A DNA stretch of 64,000 bases from Chryseobacterium gleum. GTDB lineage: Bacteria; Bacteroidota; Bacteroidia; Flavobacteriales; Weeksellaceae. Each line of letters starts with the position of its first letter. Within the stretch, counting starts at the first letter, position 1. The position numbers were made by a program, and so were the translations under genes. The DNA is taken from assembly GCF_900636535.1 (NCBI RefSeq), contig NZ_LR134289.1, positions 3,985,001 to 4,049,000 on the forward strand, in the 5' to 3' direction. The notes under the pieces were generated by a model. The model saw nothing but the letters and a program-made list of their open reading frames with translations. It was not told the DNA's origin and did no database searches. This document shows, piece after piece, positions 61,998 through 64,000 of this stretch.

Positions 61998-62543
61998 ATG
62001 TCAAGAATTGGTAAAGCAATTATAACAATTCCAGCAGGAGTTACAATCACTGAAAACAATGGTGTAGTAACTGTAAAAGGGGCTAAAGGAGAACTTTCTC
62101 AGGAGCTTACAGCAGGAATTACTTTAGAACAAAAAGATGGTGAACTTAACGTAAACAGACCATCTGATTCTAAACAACACAAAGCGCTTCACGGTTTATA
62201 CAGAGCGTTGATCGCTAACATGATCGTTGGTGTATCAGAAGGTTTCGAAAAGAAACTAGAACTAGTAGGGGTAGGATACAGAGCTTCTCACTCAGGTCAA
62301 AAACTTGAATTAGCTTTAGGATTCTCTCACGGTATCGTATTAGAACTTCCAAATGAAGTAAAAGTTGATACATTGACTGAAAAAGGTAAAAACCCAATTA
62401 TTACTTTAACGTCTCATGACAAGCAACTTCTAGGAATGGTTACTGCAAAGATCCGTTCTTTCAGAAAGCCTGAGCCATACAAAGGAAAAGGTGTAAGATT
62501 CGTTGGTGAAAATGTTAGACGTAAAGCTGGTAAATCTGCTTAA
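61998..62543 (+). CDS. rplF: 50S ribosomal protein L6
   Basis: The 181-residue L6 has two KOW-like repeats and the C-terminal PEPYKGKGVRFVGENVRRKAGK. It lies 17 bp after rpsH. Confidence 0.97.
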   Translation: MSRIGKAIITIPAGVTITENNGVVTVKGAKGELSQELTAGITLEQKDGELNVNRPSDSKQHKALHGLYRALIANMIVGVSEGFEKKLELVGVGYRASHSGQKLELALGFSHGIVLELPNEVKVDTLTEKGKNPIITLTSHDKQLLGMVTAKIRSFRKPEPYKGKGVRFVGENVRRKAGKSA

Positions 62544-62558
62544 TAAATTATAAGTATT

Positions 62559-62912
62559 ATGGCATTAAGTAAATTAGAAAAAAGAATAAGAATCAAAAGA
62601 AGAGTAAGAGGGAAAATCTCTGGATCTTCTGAATTGCCAAGATTATCTGTATATAAAAGTAATAAGGAAATTTACGCTCAGTTAATCGATGATAAAAATG
62701 GTAAAACTTTAGTATCTGCTTCTTCAAGAGAGAAAGGTGTAGACGCTAAAGGTACTAAGACTGAAGTTTCTGCTGCTGTTGGTAAAGCTATCGCTGCTAA
62801 AGCTATCGCTGCAGGAATCGAAAGTATTGTATTTGACAGAAACGGATTCGTATACCACGGTAGAGTAAAAGCTCTGGCTGATGGTGCAAGAGAAGGTGGA
62901 CTTAAATTCTAA
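62559..62912 (+). CDS. rplR: 50S ribosomal protein L18
   Basis: The 117-residue L18 binds 5S r[24 protein letters not shown] and [23 protein letters not shown] are typical. It lies 15 bp after rplF. Confidence 0.96.
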   Translation: MALSKLEKRIRIKRRVRGKISGSSELPRLSVYKSNKEIYAQLIDDKNGKTLVSASSREKGVDAKGTKTEVSAAVGKAIAAKAIAAGIESIVFDRNGFVYHGRVKALADGAREGGLKF

Positions 62913-62931
62913 TCATTAAATTTCGGAAAAT

Positions 62932-63453
62932 ATGTTAGGACTAGATAATATAGAAAGAGTAAAACCGGGAGGATTAGAATTAAAAGATCGTCTCGTAGCT
63001 GTTAACAGAGTAACAAAAGTAACAAAAGGGGGTAGAGCTTTCGGATTTTCTGCTATCGTTGTAGTAGGAAACGAAGAAGGTGTTATCGGTTTCGGTTTAG
63101 GAAAATCTAAAGAGGTTGCTTCTGCAATTGCTAAAGCAGTTGAAGACGCTAAGAAAAACCTTGTGAAAGTTCCTGTAATGAACCACACTATTCCTCACCA
63201 AACTACTGCTAGATACGGTGGTGCAGATATCTTCCTAAGACCTGCTTCTCACGGTACAGGACTTATCGCCGGAGGTGCGGTAAGAGCGGTATTGGAATCT
63301 GCTGGTATTCACGATATCCTTTCAAAATCTAAAGGATCTTCTAACCCTCACAACGTGGTGAAAGCTACTTTCAAAGCGTTATTAGACATCAGAAGACCTG
63401 AAGAGATCGCTAGAATGAGAGGAATTTCTCTAAGTAAAGTGTTTAACGGTTAA
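62932..63453 (+). CDS. rpsE: 30S ribosomal protein S5
   Basis: The 173-residue S5 shows the dsRBD-like N-terminal motif [24 protein letters not shown] and the [26 protein letters not shown] segment (given in part). It follows rplR by 19 bp. Confidence 0.97.
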   Translation: MLGLDNIERVKPGGLELKDRLVAVNRVTKVTKGGRAFGFSAIVVVGNEEGVIGFGLGKSKEVASAIAKAVEDAKKNLVKVPVMNHTIPHQTTARYGGADIFLRPASHGTGLIAGGAVRAVLESAGIHDILSKSKGSSNPHNVVKATFKALLDIRRPEEIARMRGISLSKVFNG

Positions 63454-63464
63454 TAATTAAAACA

Positions 63465-63641
63465 ATGGCAACAATTAAAGTAAAGCAAGTAAGAAGCGCT
63501 ATTGGTAGAACAAAAACCCAAAAGAGAACGCTTGAAGCATTAGGATTAAAAAAACTTCACCAAGTTGTAGAACACGAAGCTACTCCTTCTATCTTAGGAA
63601 TGATCGCTGCAGTAAATCACTTACTTGAAGTTCAAAAATAA
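63465..63641 (+). CDS. rpmD: 50S ribosomal protein L30
   Basis: The 58-residue L30 (MATIKVKQVRSAIGRTKTQ) contains the family's RTLEALGLKKLHQVVEHEATPSI region (shown in part) and ends in LLEVQK. It lies 11 bp after rpsE and 21 bp before rplO. Confidence 0.95.
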   Translation: MATIKVKQVRSAIGRTKTQKRTLEALGLKKLHQVVEHEATPSILGMIAAVNHLLEVQK

Positions 63642-63662
63642 TTTTATAAAAGAGAAATTAAA

Positions 63663-64000
63663 ATGAATTTAAATAACATAAAACCTGCTGCAGGATCTAC
63701 TTTCAACTCAAAGAGAATTGGTAGAGGTCAAGGTAGTGGAAAAGGAGGTACTTCAACAAAAGGACACAAAGGTCAGAAGTCTAGAGCTGGTTATTCTCAG
63801 AAAATCGGTTTCGAAGGTGGACAAATGCCTTTACAAAGAAGATTACCTAAATTCGGATTCAAAAACGTAAACAGAAAAGAGTTTAGAGGAGTAAACCTTG
63901 ATACAATCCAAACTTTAATCGAGAACAAATCCATCACAGGAGATATCACGAAAGAAGTTTTAGTAGAAAACGGTTTAGTTTCTAAAAACGAATTAGTGAA
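63663..64000 (+). CDS. rplO: 50S ribosomal protein L15 (partial, cut by window end)
   Basis: The N-terminal 112 residues of L15 are present: [20 protein letters not shown], the Gly-rich [21 protein letters not shown] stretch (shown in part) and [18 protein letters not shown]. The frame stays open at base 64000. Confidence 0.96.
   Translation, partial: MNLNNIKPAAGSTFNSKRIGRGQGSGKGGTSTKGHKGQKSRAGYSQKIGFEGGQMPLQRRLPKFGFKNVNRKEFRGVNLDTIQTLIENKSITGDITKEVLVENGLVSKNELV

Overview
The window looks like chromosomal DNA of a flavobacterium close to Chryseobacterium (Bacteroidota, Weeksellaceae). The signs are AT-rich intergenic DNA, many -7 boxes of the Bacteroidota form TAnnTTTG (often with a TTG about 19-20 bp upstream), type IX secretion (T9SS) C-terminal sorting domains, many SPII lipoproteins, absence of encoded CCA on tRNAs, and the order rpsL-rpsG-fusA-rpsJ. 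Species assignment is inference.

Layout. 1-4.5 kb: cell-surface genes (a lipoprotein, a T9SS-sorted beta-propeller-like protein, and a second T9SS protein). 5-6.5 kb: four tRNA-Glu(TTC) genes, three of them near-identical in tandem, around rpsT. 6.5-20.3 kb: envelope and housekeeping genes (amidase, LptD, RidA, DegP/HtrA, TrhO, 5-formyl-THF cyclo-ligase, TrmH-type methyltransferase, RmuC) plus small lipoproteins. 20.5-28.3 kb: a complete heavy-metal efflux locus (response regulator, histidine kinase, TolC-like, periplasmic adaptor, CzcA-like RND pump). 28.4-33.5 kb: accessory region. It has an XRE regulator facing a three-gene AT-rich cassette (JAMM-motif lipoprotein, small secreted protein, TonB_C-like lipoprotein), with an 11-bp direct repeat in the shared promoter region, then a double-glycine bacteriocin-like peptide, a secreted HExxH protein and a YCII protein. 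33.6-35.4 kb: pncB (frameshifted) and dps. 35.8-39.2 kb: str operon rpsL-rpsG-fusA-rpsJ ending in two terminators.

39.2-55 kb: about 16 kb of non-ribosomal genes between rpsJ and rplC: a siderophore-type TonB receptor, an iron-permease-like protein, a large secreted protein with a lipoprotein partner, a glycerol regulon (glpR divergent from glpD-glpK-glpF-OMP), and a LysR regulator divergent from rhodanese and GNAT genes. 55-64 kb: the S10-spc ribosomal operon from rplC to rplO (cut by the window end), with its own promoter and a leader that contains a 20-codon ORF.

Points to review: rplB is split by an apparent one-base loss in an A run, and pncB by an apparent one-base gain. rplB is essential, so at least that one is probably a sequence error. 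The most original candidate is the XRE-controlled cassette at 28.4-31.6 kb. Other notable points are the split between rpsJ and rplC, and the -7 boxes that move several translation starts inward (rpsT, lptD, the TolC gene, glpR).
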